DNA of 64,000 bases from Paraconiothyrium sp. Pb-2020 (Eukaryota > Ascomycota > Dothideomycetes > Pleosporales > Didymosphaeriaceae). Under the pieces are notes generated by a model. It did not search any database and was not told the origin of the DNA. It saw nothing but the letters and a program-made list of their open reading frames with translations. Below, piece after piece: positions 34,761-44,434 of this stretch (the stretch's first letter is position 1; each line of letters starts with the position of its first letter). The position numbers were made by a program, and so were the translations under genes. Location: contig JAJUBI010000002.1 in NCBI GenBank assembly GCA_022419385.1, forward strand, positions 1,116,001-1,180,000, read 5' to 3'.

Positions 34761-36153
34761 GGCTACAGGGTGTAGCTTAACCAGCTGTGCAAAGGGTCAG
34801 CAAGCGAAGGCAGCATTGTGATGTGTGCCACCAGCCAACGACGGCCCCCGAAGAGGGGCGGCCTGGCCTTTTGAGGAGCGGCTGTCAATGGTTTGAGGGG
34901 GTCGAAGCGTATTACTGTGGGTAACAGCATGGGGCGCACAGGGCTGAATCACTCACAAGCCACACTTCTATAATTGCAGTTCAATGCAGGGACCACGCCA
35001 GCGTGTGTTAGAGCGTATCATCCAAAGGTCCTTTTTGCAGCTGGAGAGGGCAGAGGGTGGTTAAAAGCAGGCTGGAAATGAATGGTAGGCTTGTACGCAG
35101 TCCATCAGTGAAGCATGGCTTTGGCGACCTGAGTCCGGCTCGTGAGACGTCTTTGTCCGACGCTCCTCTGGGCCAGCTTCCTCGCGCCTCCGGCCCCCGG
35201 TTCCTAAACCCTCCGTTGATCAGACCGTCCCAACCGAGCCGCGAGCCGCATCTGGCAGCCTTTCGCAGCGCCGCGGCTGTGATTGGGCCCGCGTTGTTTG
35301 TTTGACATGGCCTTCGCATGCCATGCCCATTGCGGAGCGATCCTATCGATCCTTCCATGTGCTCCTTTGACACCGCGCGTCGTACTCAGATCCTTAACCT
35401 CCGCAGATGCCTACGGTCCCCGCTGCTATTCTGGCGCGCCGTGGAGATTGGCATCAGACTGCAAGCACATCGACGGCCGTCAAGAGGGTTTGGACGGAGG
35501 CCTTGGCTGTCTTCCGCGGATTCCGGAGGCTGCTGCAGCAAATGGGCCGTCTGCTGACACTCCCTCCCCCAGCTGGATGGATCGATCAAAAAAACCACAG
35601 GGGCGGGCTTCGGAGCGTCGCTCGTGCCCGTTTGCCGGCATCTCGTCTATGCGGAGTAAATTTCAGCCGTGCCCAATCCCCAGTGCATTTAAAGTTTGTT
35701 TCATTCAGGCGCCCGTGCGGACTTGGATTGAAGCCACCTACATCAACATCTCTGACGCCTCTTGCTATAGCAACGAGCTGCGCTGTCAGATTTGCTCCAA
35801 TGTCCGCCTACGGACTGACCATGTCAGCTTCTGCGCGTGTAGTGATTCGAAAACTGCTGCGGGCGCTAGAGTAGCTCACCAATGATGCGAGCGAAACGCC
35901 GCATCTCACCGCCACAGAACTCCACTCCCATGCCACCAACACCAAATTCTGCTTCACTATCTGCAACCCCCACTGCGCCTGTTAGCGCCTAAGAAACCCT
36001 CCTCATCACCGTCTCTTCTGCGCTTTCCAGTCATCCGCCGCCAGCTTACACAGGCGCCAGAGACGCGCTGGTAAGCGTCTGACCAAGCTCGACTCGCCCA
36101 CTTCCTCAGCGCTCTCGTCAGCCGCCCGTGACATCAATTCTCATCGGTCTAAT
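34761..36153. promoter_or_regulatory. Divergent intergenic region, about 1.4 kb
   Basis: Upstream of both the basic-tailed protein (-) and the SET-domain gene (+). Two overlapping plus-strand frames (35283-35885 and 35407-35874) use different frames of the same GC-rich stretch and lack motifs, so neither is called. Pyrimidine-rich leader-like sequence precedes the SET gene. Confidence 0.4.
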
Positions 36154-38392
36154 ATGCCTAGTCTTGACCACCAACACTCGCAAGAGCATCTCCAAAGGGA
36201 AATGTCCGGCTATGTGTCTGAGGTTGAACGCCTTCTTGGCTGGTTCAAGACAAACGGAGGCGAGCTGAGTTCTGATGTCGAGATTGCCTTTGACGCCTCG
36301 AGCGGCTACCACTGCCGTGCAATTAGACATTTGAGCTCACCAGTGGTCGCCAAGTGTCCGCTCAGCCTAACCGTCTCGCACCTCAACCTTGACCATACAC
36401 AATCATTGGTGCCTCACATCGAGAGCCCGCTGGCAAGGTGTATAGGTCGTATACCGAACAACGTATTGGCATATCTCTTACTGGTTGAGCAACGTCTGCA
36501 TACGGATCCAAGTTGCCTAAAATGGCAGCCGTATATTGACTGCCTACCAGAGCCGAGTCTCATGACGACCCCGCTCTGGTTTGACAATCAAGACATGCAG
36601 TGCCTTGCGGGCACCAATCTTGCGCGAGAGACCAGCGTGAAGCTTCAGCAGCTCAGCGAAGAGTGGAAACAGGCCAAAGAGGTCATGGAAAGCCTTGACA
36701 TTGATACAAAGATCTTTAGCTTGTAAGTCCTGCCAGAATGCACGTGAGCGGCAGGTACCCGATACCCTGCAACGGTCCCAAGTACCACTTCATAGACTCA
36801 AGTATCTTGCTCTAGCTCAACCGGCTGACTGGGAATGCGTTTTGGCGGATTGCCTAAAACGGAACCTCGTCGTGACCGCGAGGCTTGTCAGTTATACTGC
36901 GTTTCAATAGCTCGCGAAGTGTCATACTGCACTGCACGATAGTGGACGGCCCGGTCCATCGGCTGCCTGGTTAAGATAATGCGCTTGCCTCGATCGGTTC
37001 TTGCGTTCTATCGATGTGAAGGCTTTCGGACTAACATCCAGCAGTGAATGGTTCCGCTGGGCGGCGACGATCATCTCCTCGCGAGCCTTCATCTCCACAC
37101 ACATAATACCAAACCAGGAAACGTTTCCGATTCTTTTCCCTGTAGTAGACATCCTCAACCACTCCCCGACCGCAAAGGTCGAATGGGACTTCCATCCACT
37201 CGAAGACTTCACGTTGAAAATACTGAGCCACGGCGAGGTACGCCCTGGCGACGAGGTCTACAATAACTATGCGCCTAAGCAGAACGACGAGCTGCTTCTT
37301 GGTTATGGTTTCTGCATACCAGACAATCCCGTAGAACAGTTCGCCATCAAAATGCGCCTGCCCCCACGGATTGAACACGCTGCTCGAAGCATGAAGTTGT
37401 TCGAACCGAACAACATCCCCTTCGGCATGGACACGTCCTTTGCCACTGCGGACCCAACCGAGGAGCCGGAGTACCTACGTCCGAAAGGCCATCCATTCGG
37501 GCGGTATGAAAACCGCCTAGCATTTTTCCGTGCCATCCCGCCTCGGATTGTGCACATGTTCTTCATCCAAGCCTTGATGAATCTGAACTTGCATCCCGCA
37601 GACATTCATACCAATTCTATACAACCCAGAGTCATCCTCGAAACTCTACTCCTGACATATGAAGCAATCGACAAACGGAGCCAGACCCTTTCCCTGTCCC
37701 CCAGCCGCCCAATTTCTTTTTCAAACGACAAGCAAAAATACGCAACCATCTACCGCGATGGCCAAGCTAAGATCCTCCACGCCATCCGTGACGAACTGAA
37801 AGCCGTATTCGACACCCTCAGGCTGCATGACGGTGTGCACCAACGACACGTCATCTTTTCAACCACCGAAGCACTGGCCCGCTTAACTGCCGAATTTCCC
37901 TCCCATGCAGCGCATTTCAAAGCCGGCCTTGAGGCACAGTACGGCGTCGATGTTTCCACTTGGTCACGATATAGCGCAGATATAGCTATCTTGGAAGCCG
38001 GGCAGCAACCTGCCGAGCTGTCCGTTTGGAAATTGCTTCTTTGCTTGTTTCTCGTGCTTTATCAGAATGGATCTGGCACTACGTACGAAGATAATGGCTC
38101 CCGCCAGGTAATATTTGGTTGGATAGAATACCTCCTTTTGCAGACGCCACTGCCAACGACCGTTACAGACATGGATGCAGAAGCGTTGCAGGATTTTGTA
38201 TTGGGACTGACAGGGTCCGAAGAGGAAGCGGAGAAGGCGTATACATGGGCGGATGAGGTCGTGGATAAGTTTGCATTTCCTTTGGTGGAGGAAATGCAGG
38301 GTGAGGAAGTGCAGAGGATCTGTATGTATTTGCAGATTGGGTCTGACGATGGAGGCGCCGATGGCTGGATGTATCAAGATCATGAAGCGTGA
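36154..38392 (+). CDS. SET-domain protein, Rubisco-LSMT / SETD6-like
   Basis: Exons 36154-36722 and 37045-38392 give 638 aa. The intron is 322 nt (GTAAGT...CAGCAG), far longer than its neighbours, but the junction restores SFEWFRWAATIISSRAF, the expected helix before the SET core. SET motifs: VDILNHSPTAKVEWDF (the NHxxxA-type motif, with NHS), and GDEVYNNYAPKQNDELLLGYGF (the C-terminal GExxxxxY block). The remaining 380 residues look like the helical Rubisco-LSMT substrate-binding domain. Such proteins methylate lysine on non-histone targets, for example ribosomal proteins in yeast (Rkm family) or other cytosolic proteins. The start ATG at 36154 is the first in frame; an in-frame ATG at 36202 is an alternative. 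Confidence 0.86.
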
Positions 38393-39083
38393 GCGATAGG
38401 TTGGTCATAGGACATTAGGTCAAGAGGAACATGACCGAAGACATCAAAGTCCAGGTCTTAACAGTCACCCACCTGTGCTGTCCCATTAACTATAAATGCG
38501 CTCGTACCTTTGTCAAATCGATGGTGGATCGTGCGAGAGTCAAACGCTCCCAACGTCAAAGCCTCAACAACTCTGCGAAAGTCCAAGACATTCCTCATGC
38601 TCTAGAATTTTACTAATGAGCTCGTTTCCACGAGATCTCGAACACCAAAGACCTTCTCTGTGTCTCGGCGAAATACCTGGTGGGCGGTAGCGCGGCCCTG
38701 GGATATCAATAAGATACTGCTAGTCTATGTCTCGTAGAATATGGCTTAGTACGTATTGCACATGGTTATGTTCAGGATCAGTGATTATAGTGCAGATTTT
38801 GGTATTTTGTGTCGGAGATGCATACACAGTATGACAGGGACATTGGGCTTGAACAAGATCAAGGATGCATATGGGCAATGTCTAGAGCCGATACTCAAGT
38901 TTTCCACATTTCACTACTAAATATTATTCAGCAGAGCCGCCTGTGAATACAAATCCATGTAGATCAAGCGGACAATGTCATGTCCCTTCATTAGCTATTA
39001 TACGTCTGTGACCGCGTCTCCCATACGAATTTTGAACTCTACATCCTCACGGCACCAGTTTCCGGCCTTAACCTAACGTCCAT
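38393..39083. other. Intergenic between convergent genes
   Basis: 691 bp of mostly AT-richer sequence with 3' flanks of two convergent genes. Only frames up to 64 codons. Nothing further is seen. Confidence 0.45.
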
Positions 39084-41063
39084 TCATCTTGTAGACCCAA
39101 ACACCCCTACCCGTCCCTTTTCTCTCCTAACCCACGCCTCCTTCGCCACTGCTTTCTCTTCATCTACACTCACATCCTCATAGCTCACCCACCCATCACC
39201 CATTAAAGCCTCACTCCTTTCCTCGTCCACCTCAATCGCCGCATGACCATCATTATCCGCGCTCAACCTCACCACTAACCTGCCGTTGCCCTCATCTGGA
39301 TCACTAAGCAGCCACACATGCCTTGGTATTTTCCTCCCGTCTTGACCGACCATATCATCCGCAGCGTGCGCGAGCTGCGCACCCCCTCGCGAAGCGGCAA
39401 CAACGAGATCGCGCGGGTCGAGGTAATTGAAGCGCGTGAGATCAGCCCAAGCACGCGTTCTGTACCTCTCTATGAGCACCGCAAGAACGATGACAGTGTT
39501 GAGAGCAACTACAGCGTAGATGTAAGCGGGCTGGCCGAACTGCAGAGCGTAGAGGTACACTTCGGCTACAGCGTCGACGGACGTGTCTGTGGTGCCCACC
39601 ATGAGCTGTGCTGAGCCGTAGGCAACGAGCATGTCGTCGGCCATGGCTATCATGGCGTTCGTGAGGCCACCTAGGGTACGCTCTTTTTGGGTGAGAGGAG
39701 GCCAGCTGCCCCCCATGGACATGCTGTACGCGGCGATGCTCGAATTGAGCGCCTGGCCGAGAAGCGAGTCGTAGAGGTTCGTGAGGTCGTTGGATAGAAG
39801 TTCGAACTGGCGGACTACGGTACGAGTGATGTTGCGTGCATCGGTACTGTGTATCAACTTTTCTGAAATCGGCGATGTAGGTTTGACGGTGATGTTGAGG
39901 TTCGCCAGGTCTACGGTGACTTCGAACATTGTCGGTGCGAAGTCGAACTCGCACTGTGTGTTGTTGAGATGGGCATAGGATTCGCCTGCTGTGATGGCGA
40001 CGTAACGGCGTGGGGAGAGCTCACTGTACGCCACGCCCATCGCTACTATGGCATTCGCATTGTGTCCGATGTAGTTCGAGTACTCCGGCCCTTCGACGCT
40101 GTCGGGGAGAGTACCAGCGGCTGCGTAGATCCACTCGTTCACGGGACCGGAAAGCGTGAAGTTTGATGACTGGTTATATATGCACTGTGCAGTTGTAAGG
40201 TAGCCATACTCATTGTACTTGTAGCTCGCCGCGTTAACCTGTGTGAACACAAAGTCGGTCAGTCCTGCCGACGAACCAACACCGTAGGATCGCCCGGTGT
40301 AACTGAACTGAGTATTATCAATCTTCGAATGAGTAATCTTCGCAAGAGAATCATTGGACGATGCTCCCGCCGCGGCTGACAGCAAAGGCCCAATGAGCTG
40401 CTGCCCGACAGAGTACGTGAAGAGCCCCTTAGAATCGCGGTATGAAGGTCCGGCTTTCCCTATCTCCATTGGATACTCTTTGATCAGCGAGATGTTTCTC
40501 GTGTAGTCGGGCAATACGAGAGTCATCGACGTACTCGTAGAGCTGACCAGGGGCGCAAAAGAACCGGCCCAAAGCGCTGCAGGGACGAGACTTAATAACA
40601 CCATCAACGTTACGGGAAAGAAGAACCGTAGGGGCAAGTCCCAGTCAATGCGAGGTATCGTCATATCAACCCATGTGCGCAGGACATCGAGTGACACGCT
40701 GGCACTCCTCAGTCGTAGTCGTAGAGCGTAGTTAATCAGCTTGCAGATGACCGCAACATGTATGACACCAAAGAAGGCTGCGAGGAGCTGAACTGTAAAA
40801 GCCACTGAGGCTGGATACCGGTTCGCAAGCTGGAATACCATCCCGGTGGCGCGCCATTTGTATCTTTCCGCTGCAAGCAAGCTGGTGGAAAGTGCCGTCG
40901 TAATCACCAATCCGTAGAAAGTGTTGTGTAGCATCCAGTGACTGAAGTGGGCGGGCCTGCCGCTTCCCGGAGCGGACCCATTGCGGTCAATAGTTGGCTG
41001 GCGAGCCATCAATGGCAGGAAGAACGTAATTAGGAACGTAACGCCATAGGGAAGAAGAGACAA
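39084..41063 (-). CDS. Uncharacterised fungal polytopic membrane protein
   Basis: An open frame of about 659 codons ends at 39084. Hydrophobic segments occur near residues 3-18, 48-66, 87-108, 150-172 and 518-538, leaving a large loop of about 340 residues that carries around eight N-glycosylation sequons (for example NISL, NQSS, NITV) and so should be extracytoplasmic. The C-terminal 120 residues are acidic and cytosolic by this topology. The start is unresolved: position 41063 is TTG, no ATG occurs upstream in frame before a stop, and the first in-frame ATG (about 41009) would remove the first hydrophobic segment. A CTAG acceptor lies just upstream (41074-41077) with a GTAAGT donor near 41145, so a small 5' exon is likely but I could not find its ATG. 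Family known to me only as unnamed fungal proteins. Confidence 0.72.
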   Translation of the reverse strand: MSLLPYGVTFLITFFLPLMARQPTIDRNGSAPGSGRPAHFSHWMLHNTFYGLVITTALSTSLLAAERYKWRATGMVFQLANRYPASVAFTVQLLAAFFGVIHVAVICKLINYALRLRLRSASVSLDVLRTWVDMTIPRIDWDLPLRFFFPVTLMVLLSLVPAALWAGSFAPLVSSTSTSMTLVLPDYTRNISLIKEYPMEIGKAGPSYRDSKGLFTYSVGQQLIGPLLSAAAGASSNDSLAKITHSKIDNTQFSYTGRSYGVGSSAGLTDFVFTQVNAASYKYNEYGYLTTAQCIYNQSSNFTLSGPVNEWIYAAAGTLPDSVEGPEYSNYIGHNANAIVAMGVAYSELSPRRYVAITAGESYAHLNNTQCEFDFAPTMFEVTVDLANLNITVKPTSPISEKLIHSTDARNITRTVVRQFELLSNDLTNLYDSLLGQALNSSIAAYSMSMGGSWPPLTQKERTLGGLTNAMIAMADDMLVAYGSAQLMVGTTDTSVDAVAEVYLYALQFGQPAYIYAVVALNTVIVLAVLIERYRTRAWADLTRFNYLDPRDLVVAASRGGAQLAHAADDMVGQDGRKIPRHVWLLSDPDEGNGRLVVRLSADNDGHAAIEVDEERSEALMGDGWVSYEDVSVDEEKAVAKEAWVRREKGRVGVFGSTR

Positions 41064-41242
41064 ACGAATGCACTAGATCAGAGTAGACTGAGGAAGGAGA
41101 TAAAAAACCTAACCTTTCATGAATCGTTCACGAGTCTGACTTACTGGCGATGCTATTCTTGCTTGCACTTGAGCCGGATTGCTTGAATATCTGGTCGTGA
41201 GTCGAGGCGGTATGCACTTAACCGCATGAACCGGTGTTCCCC
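41064..41242. other. Upstream region of the membrane protein gene
   Basis: Contains the GTAAGT donor-like site near 41145 and CTAG acceptor-like site that may define a 5' exon or a leader intron of the minus-strand membrane protein. No coding start was found. Confidence 0.35.
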
Positions 41243-41983
41243 ATGGGGCGCATGCGGCTGAGAACGTCTCTGCATCATACCAAGGCCCGTACGAGACGTG
41301 TTATACCCGTACGAGACACCTTATCTTGGTTAGTTCAACCCAAATACTGCTACAAGCATTGCATCAAGAGGCGGAAGGCATCTGGCAAAGTTGTAGCTGA
41401 GAGTCAAAGCATTCGCTTCGGTGACCTCAAAGCCAGCATTGATTCGAAGTCGCAAATGCCAAGCAGGCTCAGAGCAAAGATACTGCCTGGTCATGGTAAA
41501 CAGCCTGGCGCCATACCTCGCAAGAGTAAGGTACCTGAGTCTACGAAGAATTTTTCAAGTGCCAATGATCCTTCGTGAACCTTTGACTCGGTATTTCGAA
41601 GGAAAAACGGAACGATGCTCTTGATCAAACCAATGTCCCATGCGCTCAGATTCGATCACGCAAGGGGAGCGGATCTCACTGACTCTACCATGGCACTCGG
41701 CTCGAAATCTCAACCAGGAGGATCTAAGATCCTATGGCGTCTTCCGTCCTTCCATGGTTCGTTCTCGAAAGACAGTTACCACGCGGCAAGGGCGGCGACT
41801 GAGTAGCTAGTGGCAAGCCCACCGGTTCACACCGATAAACCTGCACTGTTAGCAGACCATGACCCGAAATTCGAGGAGCCTCTCCAATATAAACTAATCG
41901 TAGATCCCATGAAAGAAGGCATGGGGCCTTTGCTCACGACATGTCTGGAAAAATGGTGGGGCGAGTACCCACAGAGCGTGTAA
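41243..41983 (+). CDS. Candidate unrecognised protein gene (or decaying gene)
   Basis: One reading frame stays open for about 247 codons from the ATG at 41243 (or 41252) to TAA at 41983, with only two in-frame stops, TGA at 41576 and TAG at 41804. The second stop lies in a good candidate intron, 41757-41810 (54 nt, GTTCGT donor, GACTGA branch-like, CTAG acceptor), which rejoins the same frame in phase 1. Removal of the first stop needs another intron; a GTAAGG donor at 41526 exists but its acceptor is unclear. The last 57 codons (DHDPKFEEPLQYKLIVDPM, then GPLLTTCLEKWWGEYPQSV) have protein-like composition. No family is recognised. It may be a real intron-containing gene or a pseudogene. Confidence 0.3.
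41286..41317. repeat. Direct repeat CCCGTACGAGAC x2
   Basis: The 12-mer CCCGTACGAGAC occurs at 41286-41297 and again at 41306-41317, a 20-bp period. It includes the palindrome CGTACG. It lies near the 5' end of the candidate gene, so it could be part of coding sequence or paired binding sites. Confidence 0.55.
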
Positions 41984-42935
41984 ATATCCGCGAATGAGAC
42001 AGGCGCTTATCCAAACGTCGCCCAGTCTTGGCAAGACTCAAGGTGAAACGCTATCCCATCGCCTACGTTTGATCTTCGAGTTGATGCAATGCAGCATCTC
42101 GAGGAGGGTGTCTGCCGCGCAAACGACACGTAGGGCAAATATTTGCTGATGGCGATGCATGGCACCAAGAGTTGCGCAGCATTGTTGAGACGCCACTCAC
42201 CGGTCGATGCTGTTGCCCAGGCGAGGTCGTCGTATGCAGCCGCGCGAGGCTCAGCCCCCACCACCGCCACAAAGTGTGGCTGCGAAGGTGGTGTTGAGCT
42301 CGCTCCGAGGCAGAACGAACATCGCAAAGGCTGCCGAGGTGCTTATTGGTGGGTGCCGAAGGGGTGTGCAGGCAAAACCATCATGTGGGTCCGGCAATAG
42401 ATGCTCAGTCGGCTGACGACCGGTGTAATCGTACTCAGGGCCGTGATGAGGGTCAGAAGGACTCTTGGCAGGGTTGGTGCCACTGATGTGCGCAAGGGAC
42501 GAAGGACACCAGCGCAAGAACGCCGCATTTGCTTAGCAGTGGTTCACGGACTAGCATGTAGCTCACACGGATCACATAAAGAAGCGGCTGAAAGGAATGA
42601 CGCTTACCATGCGAGGACGGAGATTACAAGGGCACCGAGCAAGGGACATCAAAGAGCCGGTGGTCTCGATAGTTCAGAGTCATCTTTCATTATCGTCAGC
42701 GCACGATGCGAGACGTATGCTATCTGTGCTATGGATATCTTCATGGCGCGCCGGCCATTGTGCAGCCATAAAAATGCTAAAATTAATTCCCTACGCCGTC
42801 GCAATGCTATGCAAATGCCAGTGATGGTGTCAATCATATTCCAGGGTGTACTCAAGGGGTTCCCATCCAGTAGGCACCACATCAACAATGTCCCCGCTAG
42901 CTTTTCGTGATATGACAAAAGAAAATGCGATTGTA
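41984..42935. other. Intergenic, about 950 bp
   Basis: Downstream of both the candidate gene (+) and the cyclin gene (-). Overlapping frames on both strands (up to 169 codons, 42401-42910 +) show no motif and contradict each other. No repeat or RNA gene recognised. Confidence 0.4.
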
Positions 42936-43991
42936 CTAGTATGCTGCTTGCCGCCCAGTGTAGGCGCCAGCAAACATTCTGTTGAAGAAGCCACCCGACG
43001 TCTTGGTCTTCTTTGTGGCCTTATCGTCGTATAGTGGGAGCGAATGTTGAAGCTTTGAATGTGCGACGGGCGCGTTGATATGTACAAGTGTGGCGCCGCT
43101 GTCAGCATCGTAGCGCTGCACAATCGCTTCGGCATGCTCTTCTGTGAAGCTCACAGGAGAATCTGATGAAGTGGAGACTGATGAACTGCGGGTTGGCGGC
43201 GAGAGCGATGGCATCCTCGACGCAGCCCGGGATGACGGAGTAGAGTATGCGGTAAGGTGAGTGTATGAAGAATAGCTGGAAACGCTGTGTGTTGAGAAGT
43301 CTGAACGAGTCCGTTGGTGGTCAGGAGTGAAGGTGTACTGCTGGCGAGCGAGCTCCTTCTCGCGCTCTGCAGCCCTGGCCTTCTCGGCCTGGCGTGCCTG
43401 CCAGATGCGGATGGGGGCCAGGAATGGCTCGAGATGGTAGTAGAGGTCATCGGGGTTGATGCGAAGGTCCCAGTCCAAGAGGAAGAGGAGCTGCTTCTCC
43501 ATCAGGTTGACTTCTGTGATGGAGAAGCCAAAGTTCTCATATCCCCGAACAGCGCTGTACCTAGCCCAGTGCTTGTTCTTGGGGGACGAATCGTTGAGGT
43601 TCTTAGCGGCAAGGATGAGGGAGGCCAAGAAGATGCGGTGGACGGTACACCTCATACCCTTGGCCACGGGAGGGAGGCGAGACTTGAGCCGGCTAAGGTA
43701 GACGAGTGAAGACATGAGGGTGGGGACCTGGACATGTGATCTCTCGACGAGAGACGTGATGAACTCTTCGAGAGATGGTAGAACAGGTTCGCCGTAGGGG
43801 TTGGCGGCATGTTGGGGTGGCGATGCTGGTGGTGTTGGGGGCAGGTTCTTGTTGAGATGTGATGGTTCGCAACGGATGACTTGGGCGGCCTTGGAGGCGA
43901 GGTAGGAGATCATGTCCGGAGAGACGGGCAGCTGGATGAAGTGGTCCAGTGCGGCCTTGTTCTCGGCAGCGAGGTTTGGTGAGTAAGGCAT
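42936..43991 (-). CDS. Pho80/PCL-type cyclin
   Basis: A single exon of 351 aa with ATG at 43991. The cyclin box of the PCL/Pho80 type covers about residues 70-200: VLPSLEEFITSLVERSHVQVPTLMSSLVYLSRLK, CTVHRIFLASLILAAKNLNDSSPKNKHWARY, then FSITEVNLMEKQLLFLLDWDLRI. The rest is Ser/Thr-rich and disordered, ending GGFFNRMFAGAYTGRQ. PCL cyclins partner the Pho85-family kinase and act in G1 progression, morphogenesis or phosphate and glycogen control; the WDLRI ending resembles Pcl1/2-like more than Pho80, but this is a judgement. Phosphorylation and PEST-like turnover of the tail are likely for the family. Upstream (44.0-44.5 kb) is a G-rich region with G-quadruplex-capable motifs, and there is no gene for 6 kb. 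Confidence 0.88.
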   Translation of the reverse strand: MPYSPNLAAENKAALDHFIQLPVSPDMISYLASKAAQVIRCEPSHLNKNLPPTPPASPPQHAANPYGEPVLPSLEEFITSLVERSHVQVPTLMSSLVYLSRLKSRLPPVAKGMRCTVHRIFLASLILAAKNLNDSSPKNKHWARYSAVRGYENFGFSITEVNLMEKQLLFLLDWDLRINPDDLYYHLEPFLAPIRIWQARQAEKARAAEREKELARQQYTFTPDHQRTRSDFSTHSVSSYSSYTHLTAYSTPSSRAASRMPSLSPPTRSSSVSTSSDSPVSFTEEHAEAIVQRYDADSGATLVHINAPVAHSKLQHSLPLYDDKATKKTKTSGGFFNRMFAGAYTGRQAAY

Positions 43992-44342
43992 GGTGGCGAT
44001 GTGGTGATGATGTCGAAGGTGAGAAGCTGGGTCTCTTAAACAATGGCTGACCTTTGGGTGAAGTCGAATAACAATTGGGTCAAGCTAGGTATACAGCCTT
44101 CCCAATTGAGTGAGCCGTGCGAGGCGGAGATAGGCTGAGGACCGGTGTCGGCTGTCTGTTGGAGCTGTGTAAGCTAAGCCCAGGGCTGTGCGTGTATACG
44201 ACGACGTCGAAAAGCAGACGGAAGGCAGAATGATTAAGAGATCCAGTTCCGGCCGGCGGAAGGCGCAATGGAGGCAGAAGAGCAAGAATGGAAGAACGAC
44301 TGGGCGGACTGCAAGGAGCCGTGTGGTGCTGGCACTGCCAAA

Positions 44343-44366
44343 GGGGAGGTGGGAAGGAAGGGAGGG
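44343..44366 (+). other. G-quadruplex-capable motif 1
   Basis: Four G-runs of at least three on the plus strand with loops of 4, 6 and 1 nt (runs at 44343-44346, 44351-44353, 44360-44362, 44364-44366). The plus strand is the template strand for the cyclin gene, about 350 bp upstream of its ATG. Folding is a prediction from pattern only. Confidence 0.5.
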
Positions 44367-44418
44367 ATGGTCGTGATTGGCCAGCGACCGGGTCGAGCCT
44401 GCCGAGCACAGAAGGAAA

Positions 44419-44434
44419 GGGAGGGAGGGATGGG
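44419..44434 (+). other. G-quadruplex-capable motif 2
   Basis: GGGAGGGAGGGATGGG, four runs of three G with loops of 1, 1 and 2 nt, a strong predicted G-quadruplex, about 430 bp upstream of the cyclin ATG on the template strand. Confidence 0.6.

Noticed and set aside
35283..35885. 200-codon plus-strand frame upstream of the SET gene
   Set aside because: Starts at TTG, overlaps a second equally long frame, and has no motif.
42401..42910. 169-codon plus-strand frame antisense to the cyclin 3' flank
   Set aside because: Composition typical of random GC-rich sequence; no supported start or motif.
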